A stretch of DNA of 64,000 nucleotides from Hoylesella oralis ATCC 33269 (GTDB taxonomy: Bacteria; Bacteroidota; Bacteroidia; Bacteroidales; Bacteroidaceae): contig NZ_GL833119.1 of assembly GCF_000185145.2 (NCBI RefSeq), positions 682,001 to 746,000 of the forward strand. Direction: 5' to 3'. The notes beneath the pieces were generated by a model, which saw only the letters and a program-made list of their open reading frames with translations, searched no databases and was not told the DNA's origin. A program made the position numbers and the translations under genes. Shown here one piece after another: positions 51,199-59,608 of the stretch (the stretch's first letter is position 1; the number at the start of each line of letters is the position of its first letter).

Positions 51199-51993
51199 AT
51201 GAAAAAGATTTCTAAATATATTTATATGGCATTGGTCGGTGCTCTCATTTCGATGGTTGCAGCATCTTGCACCGATGAATACGAATACGCGCCGGCTGCA
51301 GCGTCTAAAGGTAACGCATACATCAATGCAGAGGGTTCTACGGTCTTAGGTTTTTTGCCTACTGCAGACCAGACTTTCAATGTCAAAGTGGTTCGTTCCG
51401 ACTCTGCACAGGCCGGTACCGTGCATCTTACTTCGTCGAATACGAAGTTTCAAGTACCTGCGGAAGTAACTTTCAATGCAGGAGAAAAAACGAAAACAGT
51501 ATCTGTTAGTTTCAATATAGCAGAGGCTTCTACAGATACTGTCGTTATCTCTGTAGCAAGCGATGACGCCTATGAATACGGACCGACCGGTCTTACATAC
51601 GTGGTTACACGTTATCAGAAGTATGAGGGAACGTATGTTTCGACATTGTTGGGAACCCAGTTCGATACTCCGATCTATAAAATCGGTGAATATACTTATC
51701 TTATTCCCGCTTCTAAAGATGGTTGGGATTATGACATCACGTTTACAATTAACAAAGATAATTCGGTGGTTATTAGCGGACAGCGAGCATTCAACCATTC
51801 CAGATACGGAACGGTTTACATGATCGGGAATGCCAAGGGTGACGCTAAAGTTACGGCAGAAGGCGTCGAAGGTTCGGGTGTTGCAGGTACTTATGATACC
51901 GCCTCGAAAACCGCTACACTGAAAGTAGCGTTTATGGTTCCCGGGGTTAGTTCTTTTGGAACAAAAAACGAAACAATCGTGTTTACCGATTAA
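51199..51993 (+). CDS. Surface lipoprotein with Calx-beta-like domain, third gene of the SusCD operon
   Basis: A 264-residue lipoprotein ('MVAASC' lipobox). Residues about 50-125 resemble a Calx-beta fold ('VTFNAGEKTKTVSVSFNIAEA', 'DTVVISVASDDAYEYG'). The C-terminal half (about 135-264) starts 'YEGTYVSTLLGTQFD' and is beta-rich but unrecognised. It is 27 bases after susD and ends before a terminator at 52018-52047. By position it may be a SusE/F-like binding protein for the same ligand. It has no catalytic motif. Confidence 0.8.
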   Translation: MKKISKYIYMALVGALISMVAASCTDEYEYAPAAASKGNAYINAEGSTVLGFLPTADQTFNVKVVRSDSAQAGTVHLTSSNTKFQVPAEVTFNAGEKTKTVSVSFNIAEASTDTVVISVASDDAYEYGPTGLTYVVTRYQKYEGTYVSTLLGTQFDTPIYKIGEYTYLIPASKDGWDYDITFTINKDNSVVISGQRAFNHSRYGTVYMIGNAKGDAKVTAEGVEGSGVAGTYDTASKTATLKVAFMVPGVSSFGTKNETIVFTD

Positions 51994-52017
51994 TCAACGA
52001 CAATTATATTATATAAG

Positions 52018-52047
52018 CCGGATCGGAACATCCTGATCCGGTTTTTT
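52018..52047 (+). terminator. Rho-independent terminator of the susC-susD-lipoprotein operon
   Basis: A 7-bp GC-rich stem (52018-52024 with 52035-52041), then six Ts (52042-52047). The C10 peptidase starts about 95 bases further. Confidence 0.75.
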
Positions 52048-52140
52048 CTTACATCAACAATCGGCGGTTTTGCAGGGCATTGTTACGGAAAGATAAGTAA
52101 GTAATTGACTTGCAGAGTGCTTCTTAAAATTGTAAATGTT

Positions 52141-53790
52141 ATGAAGAAAATTTTTATTTCTTTGGTATTAATTGGGCTCGCGGCAGTTGTACAGGCAACA
52201 GAACGCACCCGTTCGGCGAAACTTTCGGCAGCAGTGGCCGTTATTCAACATCCTGCAAGTGCGAAAGGAACATGGGGCACCGATGACGGAATACAGGAAC
52301 TACATGCCGAAAAGATGCTCTCGGTCTTCGGATATGCAGGTGGCGGTTTCGCCATCATTGCCAACGACGATGCTTTTCCGGCCGTTATAGGCTATTCGGA
52401 CAGCAAATTCGACTTGCAAGGCAATGGAGGTTTGGCTTGGTTTGTACGCACCGCAGCCAAATCGATGGCTGCCATGATAGCCGAAGGTAATGCCCGCAAG
52501 GCACCCGTCATTCCGCAAGGGAACTTCAAACAGACCGTTGCACCGCTGTTGAAGAGCACATGGAACCAAGATGCTCCTTATAACTCGCAGTGCCCTACCA
52601 CGGCAAGCGGTGCGGCATATCCTACAGGTTGCGTGGCTACGGCCTTGTCGCAGATAATGTATTATCACCGTTATCCTGTACATGGAAAAGGTTCTCATCA
52701 GTATAGTTTCACCCCCACAACGGGCGATGGACGCATATTAAGTGCCGATTTCGGGGCTGCCACTTATGATTGGGACAATATGTTGGACAATTACGTAAGG
52801 GGAAATTATACGCAGACGCAGGCAACCGCCGTTTCAACATTGATGCTCCACTGCGGTGTTGCCGTAGACATGCAATACACACCCAACGGTAGCGGCGCCT
52901 ATTCATCGGAGGCACGAACGGGTATGATCAACTATTTTACTTATAATGAGAACATCGATTTGTTGAATAGGGCTTTCTATTCTGTTTCTGAATGGATGAA
53001 ACTGATTTATACGGAACTGAACAATGATCGCCCCATTTACTATGCCGGTGCCGATGCAACGCAAGGAGGACATGCCTTTGTGCTCGACGGTTACGATGCA
53101 AACGGACTGATACATGTGAACTGGGGATGGGGTGCCGATGGCGGAAACGATTACTACGATATTGCTTTATTGAACCCTACAGGCTTTCAATTCAGCGAAG
53201 GACAAGACATGCTGATTTACATTTCACCCGAAAAGACGGGAGAGTATCAATCGCATATAATAGCAGAAGAAGCGTTCGATGCAAGGCATCTCACCAAAAA
53301 GATGGTGTCCGTATTCACCAAGAACTTATACAATCTTTGCGGAGAGCCTTTTTCCGGCACTGTTGCCATTATCTTAGACGGCAATGGCAAGAAGCAGGTT
53401 TTGAAAGAAGATGCCATAAACAACATTGCCAACGGGCATTTGATAAATGTTCAACTTGCCGGCGTAGTAACCTTACCGGAGTCGTTGAGCGATGGCGACT
53501 ACCGTGTCTATCCTGCTTCGAAGACTGCCCGTGACAGCGATTGGCGCTTGGTTCGCCGCCCTGAAGGCATGGTCAATAGCGCTGTTTTGCATGTAAAGAA
53601 CGGCGATTATACCGTAACGCTCGACAAAGATGATGCATGGACAACTATCACGGCGATAAAGCATATCGAGTCTGTTGCCGGAAAAAAGAACCAAAAAATT
53701 TATACTGTCGACGGTCGTTTTGCAGGTTATGATATGAATTCCCTTCCTCAGGGTATCTATATCGTAAATGGTAAGAAGGTGAGCAAGTAA
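52141..53790 (+). CDS. C10-family cysteine peptidase (streptopain/interpain type)
   Basis: A 549-residue secreted peptidase. Signal peptide is residues 1-19, a pro-like region is about 20-130, and the catalytic domain follows with nucleophile Cys164 in 'YPTGCVATALSQIMYYH' and His311 in 'GGHAFVLDGY', then 'HVNWGWGADGGNDYYDI'. C10 members include SpeB of streptococci and interpain A of Prevotella intermedia. It is shorter than interpain A, which I recall as about 870 aa. The C-terminus 'IYTVDGRFAGYDM...PQGIYIVNGKKVSK' looks like a short Bacteroidota sorting tail. Upstream ATG at 52105 would precede the signal peptide, so 52141 is used. It is just downstream of the SusCD operon on the same strand. 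Confidence 0.92.
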   Translation: MKKIFISLVLIGLAAVVQATERTRSAKLSAAVAVIQHPASAKGTWGTDDGIQELHAEKMLSVFGYAGGGFAIIANDDAFPAVIGYSDSKFDLQGNGGLAWFVRTAAKSMAAMIAEGNARKAPVIPQGNFKQTVAPLLKSTWNQDAPYNSQCPTTASGAAYPTGCVATALSQIMYYHRYPVHGKGSHQYSFTPTTGDGRILSADFGAATYDWDNMLDNYVRGNYTQTQATAVSTLMLHCGVAVDMQYTPNGSGAYSSEARTGMINYFTYNENIDLLNRAFYSVSEWMKLIYTELNNDRPIYYAGADATQGGHAFVLDGYDANGLIHVNWGWGADGGNDYYDIALLNPTGFQFSEGQDMLIYISPEKTGEYQSHIIAEEAFDARHLTKKMVSVFTKNLYNLCGEPFSGTVAIILDGNGKKQVLKEDAINNIANGHLINVQLAGVVTLPESLSDGDYRVYPASKTARDSDWRLVRRPEGMVNSAVLHVKNGDYTVTLDKDDAWTTITAIKHIESVAGKKNQKIYTVDGRFAGYDMNSLPQGIYIVNGKKVSK

Positions 53791-53826
53791 CGATATCAGG
53801 CGTTTTACATATTGTCAAAACTCTTT

Positions 53827-53858
53827 GCAGGCTATCCTATTCGGGATAGCCTGCTTTG
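53827..53858 (+). terminator. Hairpin terminator of the C10 peptidase gene
   Basis: An 11-bp perfect stem (53827-53837 with 53844-53854), then a short, weak T-tract. Confidence 0.6.
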
Positions 53859-53895
53859 CTATCCATGCTTCCCGTACTGTTTTCTGTCTTTATGC

Positions 53896-53926
53896 TTTGC
53901 CAATCGGCGATAATATCGTATCTTTG
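53896..53926 (+). promoter_or_regulatory. Promoter (TTTG, 19-base spacer, TATCTTTG) for ung
   Basis: TTTG at 53896-53899 and TATCTTTG at 53919-53926. The ATG is at 53964. Confidence 0.8.
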
Positions 53927-53963
53927 CAACGATAGCATTTGGAACGAAAATATCCGTATTTAT

Positions 53964-54629
53964 ATGAATGTTAAAATAGAAGAAAGTTGGAAACAGCATA
54001 TTGGTACCGAGTTCGATAAGCAGTATTTCATCGACCTAACACGCTTCGTTCGCGAAGAATATATGCAATATCAATGTTTTCCGCCCGGAAAATTCATCTT
54101 CAACGCCTTTAATCTTTGTCCGTTCGACAAGGTAAAGGTGGTCATTATCGGTCAAGATCCCTACCACGAACTCGGACAGGCGCACGGTCTGAGCTTCTCG
54201 GTAAACGATGGTATCCCCTTTCCGCCATCGCTTGTCAACATTTTTACGGAGATCAAGCAAGACCTCGGTACGCCTATACCTGCCACAGGCAACCTTACCC
54301 GCTGGGCCGAACAGGGTGTGTTGTTGCTCAATGCCACGCTTACGGTGCGGGCACATATGGCAGGCAGCCATCAGCGAAAGGGTTGGGAAGAGTTCACCGA
54401 TGCGGCTATAAAGGCGCTGAATGCCGATCGCGAACATCTTGTTTTCATACTTTGGGGCGGTTATGCCCGCAGCAAAGCATCGCTTATCGATGCCTCCAAG
54501 CACCTTATTCTACAGTCTGTGCACCCTTCTCCTCTGTCGGCCAATCGTGGAGGATGGTTTGGCAATCACCATTTTTCGCGCTGTAATGCCTATCTGCAAC
54601 AGCAGGGTATCGAGCCTATCAAGTGGTAA
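53964..54629 (+). CDS. ung: Uracil-DNA glycosylase
   Basis: A 221-residue enzyme with the family 1 UDG motifs: catalytic Asp65 in 'IIGQDPYHELGQAHGLSFSV', 'LLLNATLTVRAHMAGSH', and 'HPSPLSANRGGWFGNHHF'. It removes uracil from DNA for base-excision repair. Cytosolic. Starting further upstream (53856) would include hydrophobic residues and would run through the promoter, so 53964 is preferred. It is followed after 6 bases by the DUF3109 gene. Confidence 0.96.
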   Translation: MNVKIEESWKQHIGTEFDKQYFIDLTRFVREEYMQYQCFPPGKFIFNAFNLCPFDKVKVVIIGQDPYHELGQAHGLSFSVNDGIPFPPSLVNIFTEIKQDLGTPIPATGNLTRWAEQGVLLLNATLTVRAHMAGSHQRKGWEEFTDAAIKALNADREHLVFILWGGYARSKASLIDASKHLILQSVHPSPLSANRGGWFGNHHFSRCNAYLQQQGIEPIKW

Positions 54630-54635
54630 AGTCTC

Positions 54636-55301
54636 ATGCAGGAACGCGAACTTCATATTCTACAGGTGGGAAACGTGCTGGTTTCGCCTGATATTCTTAC
54701 CCAGAAATTCTGCTGCGATCTTGATGTATGCAAGGGAGCTTGCTGCATTGAAGGCGATGCCGGTGCGCCTGTTACCCTCGATGAAATCGGAGAAATTGAA
54801 GCCTCTTTAGATCATGTGTGGAGCGAACTGTCGGCTTCGGCGCAGTCGGTAATCGACATGCAGGGCGTGGCTTATGCCGATAGGGACGGCGACCTTGTTA
54901 CCAGCATCGTAAATGGAAAAGATTGTGTTTTTACTTGTTACGAAGGCGGAATGTGCCTCTGTGCCTTGGAATGTGCCCATAGAGCCGGTAAAACCAAATT
55001 CTGTAAACCCATTTCCTGTGCGTTGTACCCCATTCGCGAGAAGCGTTTTTCGAACGATCTTGTAGGCATCAACTATCATAGGTGGGAAATCTGTAGCAGT
55101 GCAGTACGGAAAGGAAACGAATTGAACCTGCCTGTCTACAAGTTTCTGAAAGCCCCTTTAATTCGTCGTTTCGGTAAAGAGTGGTATCAAGAGCTATGCC
55201 AAGCGGCGAGAGAATTGGGTATTGAAACCTCTCCCTCCCCCTCCGAAAGAGGGGAGAATCGGGGAAATGATGAGGGAAGAGTGATGAGTGAAGAGCGATG
55301 A
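54636..55301 (+). CDS. DUF3109 Cys-rich protein
   Basis: A 221-residue protein with clustered cysteines: Cys26, Cys27, Cys32, Cys36, Cys37 ('FCCDLDVCKGACC') and a second group 'CVFTCYEGGMCLCALECAH', then 'FCKPISCALYP'. This is the DUF3109/YkgJ-like pattern, proposed to bind zinc or an Fe-S cluster. Function is unknown. It is 6 bases after ung, so the two form an operon. The last 20 or so residues ('SPSPSERGENRG' and on) come from a hairpin repeat and are unlike the rest of the protein, so the original stop was probably lost or the repeat inserted there. Confidence 0.85.
   Translation: MQERELHILQVGNVLVSPDILTQKFCCDLDVCKGACCIEGDAGAPVTLDEIGEIEASLDHVWSELSASAQSVIDMQGVAYADRDGDLVTSIVNGKDCVFTCYEGGMCLCALECAHRAGKTKFCKPISCALYPIREKRFSNDLVGINYHRWEICSSAVRKGNELNLPVYKFLKAPLIRRFGKEWYQELCQAARELGIETSPSPSERGENRGNDEGRVMSEER
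55235..55256 (+). repeat. Small GC-rich hairpin repeat inside the DUF3109 gene end
   Basis: CCCCTC (55238-55243) pairs with GAGGGG (55249-55254) around CGAAA, with a longer bulged stem outside. Such hairpins are common in Bacteroidales spacers. Confidence 0.4.
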
Positions 55302-55430
55302 ACTGTGATGAAATCTCGTTTAAAACCAGCAATCTGTTATTTTATTCTTTTACCTTTCTCCCTTTGAAACGTTGCAATAAGGGTGACTCACCCCTTTGTA
55401 AGATGGTGGCGGAGGCTGCTCTTTCTCCAT

Positions 55431-56309
55431 TTAGCTCCTCCTGTACTCCGATGGAGAAGTTCCCACATGTTCCTTAAAATATTTACCTAAAAAACTTTGG
55501 TTCGGGAAATTCATGTCTTGGGCAATTTCTTTGATATTTTTTGTTGAGTTCTTTAGTTGTACTCTTATCTCTAAGGTAACGTAATTATCTATCCATTCGT
55601 TGGGCGTACGACGGCTAATCTGCTTGATTGTTTCCGATAGGTATTTGGGCGTAATACCTAATTGAAGGCCGTACCATCCCACACGTCGTTCACGTCGGAA
55701 GTTCTGTTCAACCAGTTTGATAAAGTCTCTAAAGATGGTTTCCGCACGTGTTTGCTTCTTATCTTTTATATTCTGTATACGGTAGATGGCGTTGCTGATG
55801 TCATAGATCATCGTAGTAAACAACGATTGTACCGTTTCTTTCCTGAAATGATGGTCGGTATCGTTCACCCGTTCCTTAATCATATTGAAGTAGGTGATAA
55901 GTGTTTCGGTCTCATCTGCATGAAGTGTGCATACCGGATGGCTTCTTGAGAACAGAAAAAGCGACGACAACTCGTGGATGCCCTTGATGATTTCGTTGAA
56001 AAATTTATAAGAAATGAGATATCCTATACCGTTGCAGTCGCCACTGAGCATATAGTTATCGACCACTTGCCCCTCACTTATAATGATTATATCGTTGGGT
56101 TTCACGGTTTGTTCTTCGGTATCCACGGTGTACCGCGCACTTCCGTTCCGACAGAGCGCCAAGAGTAAACAATTCATACGTCGCGGTTCGTTGGGTAAGG
56201 GTATCTCGGCAAAGTTGTCGAATATTACCAAATCGTTGTCTATACAGCTGGCATGGGTGATCCTTTTTACCGTTTCGATGGTTATTTCGTTGATAGGTTT
56301 TCTGTTCAT
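55431..56309 (-). CDS. AraC-family transcriptional regulator
   Basis: A 292-residue regulator. The N-terminal half is a cupin-like ligand-binding domain ('GSARYTVDTEEQTVKPNDIIIISEGQ', shown in part). The C-terminal half is the AraC HTH pair (about 195-292): 'GLQLGITPKYLSETIKQ', 'RTPNEWIDNYVTLEIRV', and 'EIAQDMNFPNQSFLGKYFKEHVGTSPSEYRR' (parts). Ligand is unknown. It does not have an adjacent divergent structural gene, so a target is not suggested by position. Promoter at 56329-56336. Confidence 0.92.
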   Translation of the reverse strand: MNRKPINEITIETVKRITHASCIDNDLVIFDNFAEIPLPNEPRRMNCLLLALCRNGSARYTVDTEEQTVKPNDIIIISEGQVVDNYMLSGDCNGIGYLISYKFFNEIIKGIHELSSLFLFSRSHPVCTLHADETETLITYFNMIKERVNDTDHHFRKETVQSLFTTMIYDISNAIYRIQNIKDKKQTRAETIFRDFIKLVEQNFRRERRVGWYGLQLGITPKYLSETIKQISRRTPNEWIDNYVTLEIRVQLKNSTKNIKEIAQDMNFPNQSFLGKYFKEHVGTSPSEYRRS

Positions 56310-56328
56310 TTCTTGTGTATTTTGGTTA

Positions 56329-56336
56329 CAAAAATA
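56329..56336 (-). promoter_or_regulatory. -7 promoter element (TATTTTTG) for the AraC gene
   Basis: Minus-strand match to TAnnTTTG, 20 bases upstream of the ATG at 56309. Confidence 0.5.
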
Positions 56337-56513
56337 CGAAAAATCTTTGAAATAGTTTGTAATTCATGGAAAAAGAGTGATGATCTATGTCGCATAAACG
56401 ATATGTCTGACAAACTTGCTTAGCAGGGGTAATGCCGGTAGAGGGTATGTCTGTGGTAACTGCCTGTGCAAGGTGGGGGAAAGAGATAAGAGAATGAGCG
56501 GTGATAAGAGGAT

Positions 56514-57452
56514 TTAAAAAGAAAAGGCATCGTGGGTATAAGGCACTATTTCGATGGCTTCTATCTCCTGTATCTGTTCTCTGCTGAAGCGGTTATCGCC
56601 ATATACGATGACACGGCGGCATTCGGGCAATGTGAATTTGCGATAGGCCTGTTCGTCCATTTTGCCGTTACAGACGTATTTCATGCCTCCTATATCGATG
56701 TTCTCGCCTATTTTTGCATTACGCAAAGTTACTCTTATCCAGCCACGGAAAGCTGTTCCGAATTCGTAGAGCGTGCTGTCTCCCCCGGTATCGAAGTAGT
56801 TCTGATGGCGTATGCGGTTCACTTTGTATGCCGGATAGCAGCCTTTGTAAACCTTTGTTTGTTCTTGATGCGTGTTGGGAATGCTTATGGCGCTGAGCCA
56901 GCATGCTGCATCTATGTCTTCCGAATTCCACTTCAGCGGGTAGCAGGTGTTGTCTAAAAGTTCGCCGCCTGCAGGCAGTAGCCGGCGATTGGCTTTGTGG
57001 CATAACCAACTTTCGTCGGACACGTGGGCGAAGCGTCTGCCATCTTTCGTCTTTCCGCTGTATGTTACGGATAGCTGTCTGGGGTTGATATGCGGGTAAG
57101 AGGGCGAATACCACACGGCTATGGTATTGTTGCCGGAGCAGAGAAAGCGCGTGATATCGTACTCGGTAGTTATGCTGTTGTCTGACATTTCTTCACGGTA
57201 AGGCGTAAGAACATCGGTACTTATATTGCGTTCGTTCACGAATAATTCGAACCTTCCGGTAGTCTTGATGCTGATTGTGGCTTGTACGGGGCGTTCACGG
57301 GTAGTATATGTGCGGCGAAACCATATCTGCGATGTGCTGTCTACCGTGGGGTAAGCAATCCAATGCGTATCGAATTCTTGCGCTACAGTGTGGCTGCCTG
57401 CCAGTAAAAACAGACAGGCAAGTATGAAATATCGTAGTTTTGTTACGTCCAT
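56514..57452 (-). CDS. Orphan alpha-L-rhamnosidase N-terminal-type beta-sandwich protein, secreted
   Basis: A 312-residue protein with a signal peptide ('LACLFLLAGSHTVAQ'). Segments match the non-catalytic N-terminal modules of alpha-L-rhamnosidases: 'HWIAYPTVDSTSQIWFRRTY', 'GRFELFVNERNISTDVLTPY', 'NNTIAVWYSP', 'DESWLCHK', and 'YEFGTAFRGWIRVTL'. No (alpha/alpha)6 catalytic domain follows, because the reading frame stops after 'THDAFSF'. It may be a glycan-binding protein, or a remnant that lost its catalytic half. The next 200 bases downstream hold no rhamnosidase-like frame that I could see. Promoter at 57461-57468. Confidence 0.7.
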   Translation of the reverse strand: MDVTKLRYFILACLFLLAGSHTVAQEFDTHWIAYPTVDSTSQIWFRRTYTTRERPVQATISIKTTGRFELFVNERNISTDVLTPYREEMSDNSITTEYDITRFLCSGNNTIAVWYSPSYPHINPRQLSVTYSGKTKDGRRFAHVSDESWLCHKANRRLLPAGGELLDNTCYPLKWNSEDIDAACWLSAISIPNTHQEQTKVYKGCYPAYKVNRIRHQNYFDTGGDSTLYEFGTAFRGWIRVTLRNAKIGENIDIGGMKYVCNGKMDEQAYRKFTLPECRRVIVYGDNRFSREQIQEIEAIEIVPYTHDAFSF

Positions 57453-57460
57453 AACCGGTA

Positions 57461-57468
57461 CAAAAATA
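57461..57468 (-). promoter_or_regulatory. -7 promoter element (TATTTTTG) for the rhamnosidase-module gene
   Basis: Minus-strand element ending 9 bases before the ATG at 57452, giving a near-leaderless transcript. Confidence 0.5.
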
Positions 57469-57585
57469 CTGTTTTTAGTGCGTATTCTTATACAATTTTT
57501 GCAAAAAATGCAGTAAACCGCTGTGCAGTATTCGCTTTTTAAGTCAACTCTGCTATCGGTATTTACAATCCTTTGATTTAAAAGG

Positions 57586-57619
57586 ATAATAAAAATGGAG
57601 ACACGAATGGTGTCTCCAT
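57586..57619 (-). terminator. Rho-independent terminator of yqeY and the dcw cluster
   Basis: A 10-bp perfect stem (57595-57604 with 57610-57619) with a 5-base loop. On the minus strand it is followed by five Ts. It lies 26 bases after the yqeY stop. Confidence 0.85.
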
Positions 57620-57644
57620 CTTGCCGGTATGGCTGTATATCGAT

Positions 57645-58094
57645 TTAAGAGAGTAATTTTTTGACGATTTCAGATATCATCCGACCGTCGGCTTTGCCTG
57701 CCATTTGTTTGGAAGCCATACCCATTACCTTGCCCATATCCTTCATGCTTTGTGCACCGGTATCGGCAATGATGGCTTTCACTGCCTGCTCTATCTCTTC
57801 CGCAGAAAGTGCTTTGGGCAGGTATTCCTCTAATATGTTTACCTGAGCCAGTTCTTCTGTTGCAAGATCTTCGCGGTTGTTATTCTTATAGGTCTGTGCG
57901 GTTTCCCTACCTTGTTTGGCGAGTTTCTGAATTATCTTCAGCGCATCGGCGTCTTCCAACGTATCGTTAGCGCCCGGAGCTGTCTTGGCTTCGAGGAATA
58001 CTTTCTTGATGTTTCGGAGCGTTTCTAACCGAACTTTGTCGTGAGCCTTCATGGCTGACTTGATGTCTTCGCTTATTTGGTCGAATAATGCCAT
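57645..58094 (-). CDS. GatB/YqeY domain protein
   Basis: A 149-residue cytosolic helical protein with the YqeY pattern: 'FDQISEDIKSAMKAHDKVRLETLRNI', 'LAKQGRETAQTYKNNNREDLATEE', 'ILEEYLPKALS', 'MKDMGKVMG', 'GRMISEIVKKLL' (parts). The domain is shared with the GatB tail that contacts tRNA, but the free-standing protein has no settled function. It follows ftsZ by 71 bases, the usual position in Bacteroidota, and it closes the dcw transcript before a terminator. Confidence 0.92.
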   Translation of the reverse strand: MALFDQISEDIKSAMKAHDKVRLETLRNIKKVFLEAKTAPGANDTLEDADALKIIQKLAKQGRETAQTYKNNNREDLATEELAQVNILEEYLPKALSAEEIEQAVKAIIADTGAQSMKDMGKVMGMASKQMAGKADGRMISEIVKKLLS

Positions 58095-58165
58095 TTTCTT
58101 TTTGTTTTTAGAATGTATCGGCAGGATGTTTATCGATTTTTGCCGTTGTAAATGTTTTATTGTTT

Positions 58166-59500
58166 TTATGCAAAAGAGATGACTCCCTGTATAGGTTCTC
58201 CGCCGTCTTTATTTTCGGAATTCCCGTTTCTTGCAGCTTGATTGCGTATCTCTTCGAGCATCTGTCGGGTACGCTTGTAGGTGGGAGTATTCTCTACTGC
58301 GAGGATTATATCTTCATTGTCGAGGTCTTCGGGACGGAACAAAAAGATGTGGGGGCGCCGTTTATACTGCGTATTGTTACTGTCTTTGCCGTAATAACGA
58401 TTGCGACGATCCTGCCGTTCGGCCGCTTTTTCCTCTTCTTCTGCTATACGGTTTGCCTCTTCTTGGGTATGCTTTCGACCAAGATGCGAATTCATACCGT
58501 CGACATTCTCAATTCCGAAACCTGTTGCAAGAATAGTTACCTTGACGCGTTTGCCCAGTTCGGGATCGATGGCAATACCCCATTTGATTTCAAAATCGCT
58601 GCCGAATTTGGCCATGAAGTCGTTAACATCGTTCATTTCTTCCATCATCAGGCCCGATTTATCGTTCTTCTCGTTGCAGAAATTGATGCTTAGAAGAATT
58701 TTTTTCGAATTGAATATGTCGTTATCATTGAGAAGCGGCGAGTTTAAGGCATCATCTATAGCTTTTCTTACACGCCCTTCACCTTCGCCATACCCCGTAC
58801 TCATGATAGCTACCCCGCCATCTTTGAGCACTGTTTTTACATCATTGAAGTCGAGATTGATAAGTCCGTGGTTAGTAATAATCTCGGCTATGCTCTTTGC
58901 GGCTATGCTCAGTGTGTCGTCGGCTTTGCCGAAAGCATCGAGAACCGTAAGCTCCGGATAGATTTCCCGTAAGCGTTCGTTGTTGATTACCAATAAAGCA
59001 TCGACATGCTTCGACATCTCTTCCACGCCATCAAGTGCCTGATCGATTTTACGATCGCCCTCGAAACGGAAGGGAATTGTTACAATTCCTACGGTTAGGA
59101 TGCCGAGTTCTTTGCTGACTTTTGCAATGACAGGGGCTGCACCTGTGCCGGTGCCGCCGCCCATGCCGGCTGTAATGAATGCCATTTTGGTGCCGTCGCT
59201 CAGCATTTTGCGTACATCTTCGATGCTTTCTTCGGCTGCCTCGCGAGCTTTGGCGGGTTTGTTACCGGCGCCGAGTCCCTCTTTTCCCAATTGTAAATGC
59301 ACGGGTACGGGGGAATCGTTGAGGGCTTGATTATCGGTATTGCATAATACAAAACTTACATCATGAATGCCTTCGCGGTACATGTGGTTCACTGCATTGC
59401 CGCCACCACCACCGACACCGATTACTTTAATGATGCTGTTTTCCTTTTCCGGTTCTCCGAAATCCAGAATGGAGGGTTTGTTATTATCTTTGTCAGGCAT
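58166..59500 (-). CDS. ftsZ: Cell division protein FtsZ
   Basis: A 444-residue tubulin homologue. The GTP-binding signature 'GGGTGTG' is at residues 114-120, preceded by 'VIGVGGGGGNAVNHM' (26-40) and followed by 'TVGIVTIPFRFEGDRK'. The T7 loop 'DVKTVLKDGGVAIMSTG' is present. After about residue 330 there is a charged linker and a C-terminal end 'GGEPIQGVISFA'. It polymerises into the Z-ring at mid-cell. It lies 108 bases after ftsA on the same strand. Confidence 0.97.
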   Translation of the reverse strand: MPDKDNNKPSILDFGEPEKENSIIKVIGVGGGGGNAVNHMYREGIHDVSFVLCNTDNQALNDSPVPVHLQLGKEGLGAGNKPAKAREAAEESIEDVRKMLSDGTKMAFITAGMGGGTGTGAAPVIAKVSKELGILTVGIVTIPFRFEGDRKIDQALDGVEEMSKHVDALLVINNERLREIYPELTVLDAFGKADDTLSIAAKSIAEIITNHGLINLDFNDVKTVLKDGGVAIMSTGYGEGEGRVRKAIDDALNSPLLNDNDIFNSKKILLSINFCNEKNDKSGLMMEEMNDVNDFMAKFGSDFEIKWGIAIDPELGKRVKVTILATGFGIENVDGMNSHLGRKHTQEEANRIAEEEEKAAERQDRRNRYYGKDSNNTQYKRRPHIFLFRPEDLDNEDIILAVENTPTYKRTRQMLEEIRNQAARNGNSENKDGGEPIQGVISFA

Positions 59501-59608
59501 AATGTATTTGGTCTAAAATGGTTCGTTAATAATATTCTGTTGAGTAGTATGGAGTATTTCGAACTATGTTTGTTTCGATTGAGGCGGTTGCTCGATAGGC
59601 GGAGGAAG

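Noticed and set aside
53856..53963. N-terminal extension of ung
   Set aside because: It would run through the -33/-7 promoter and add a hydrophobic lead not found in UDG.
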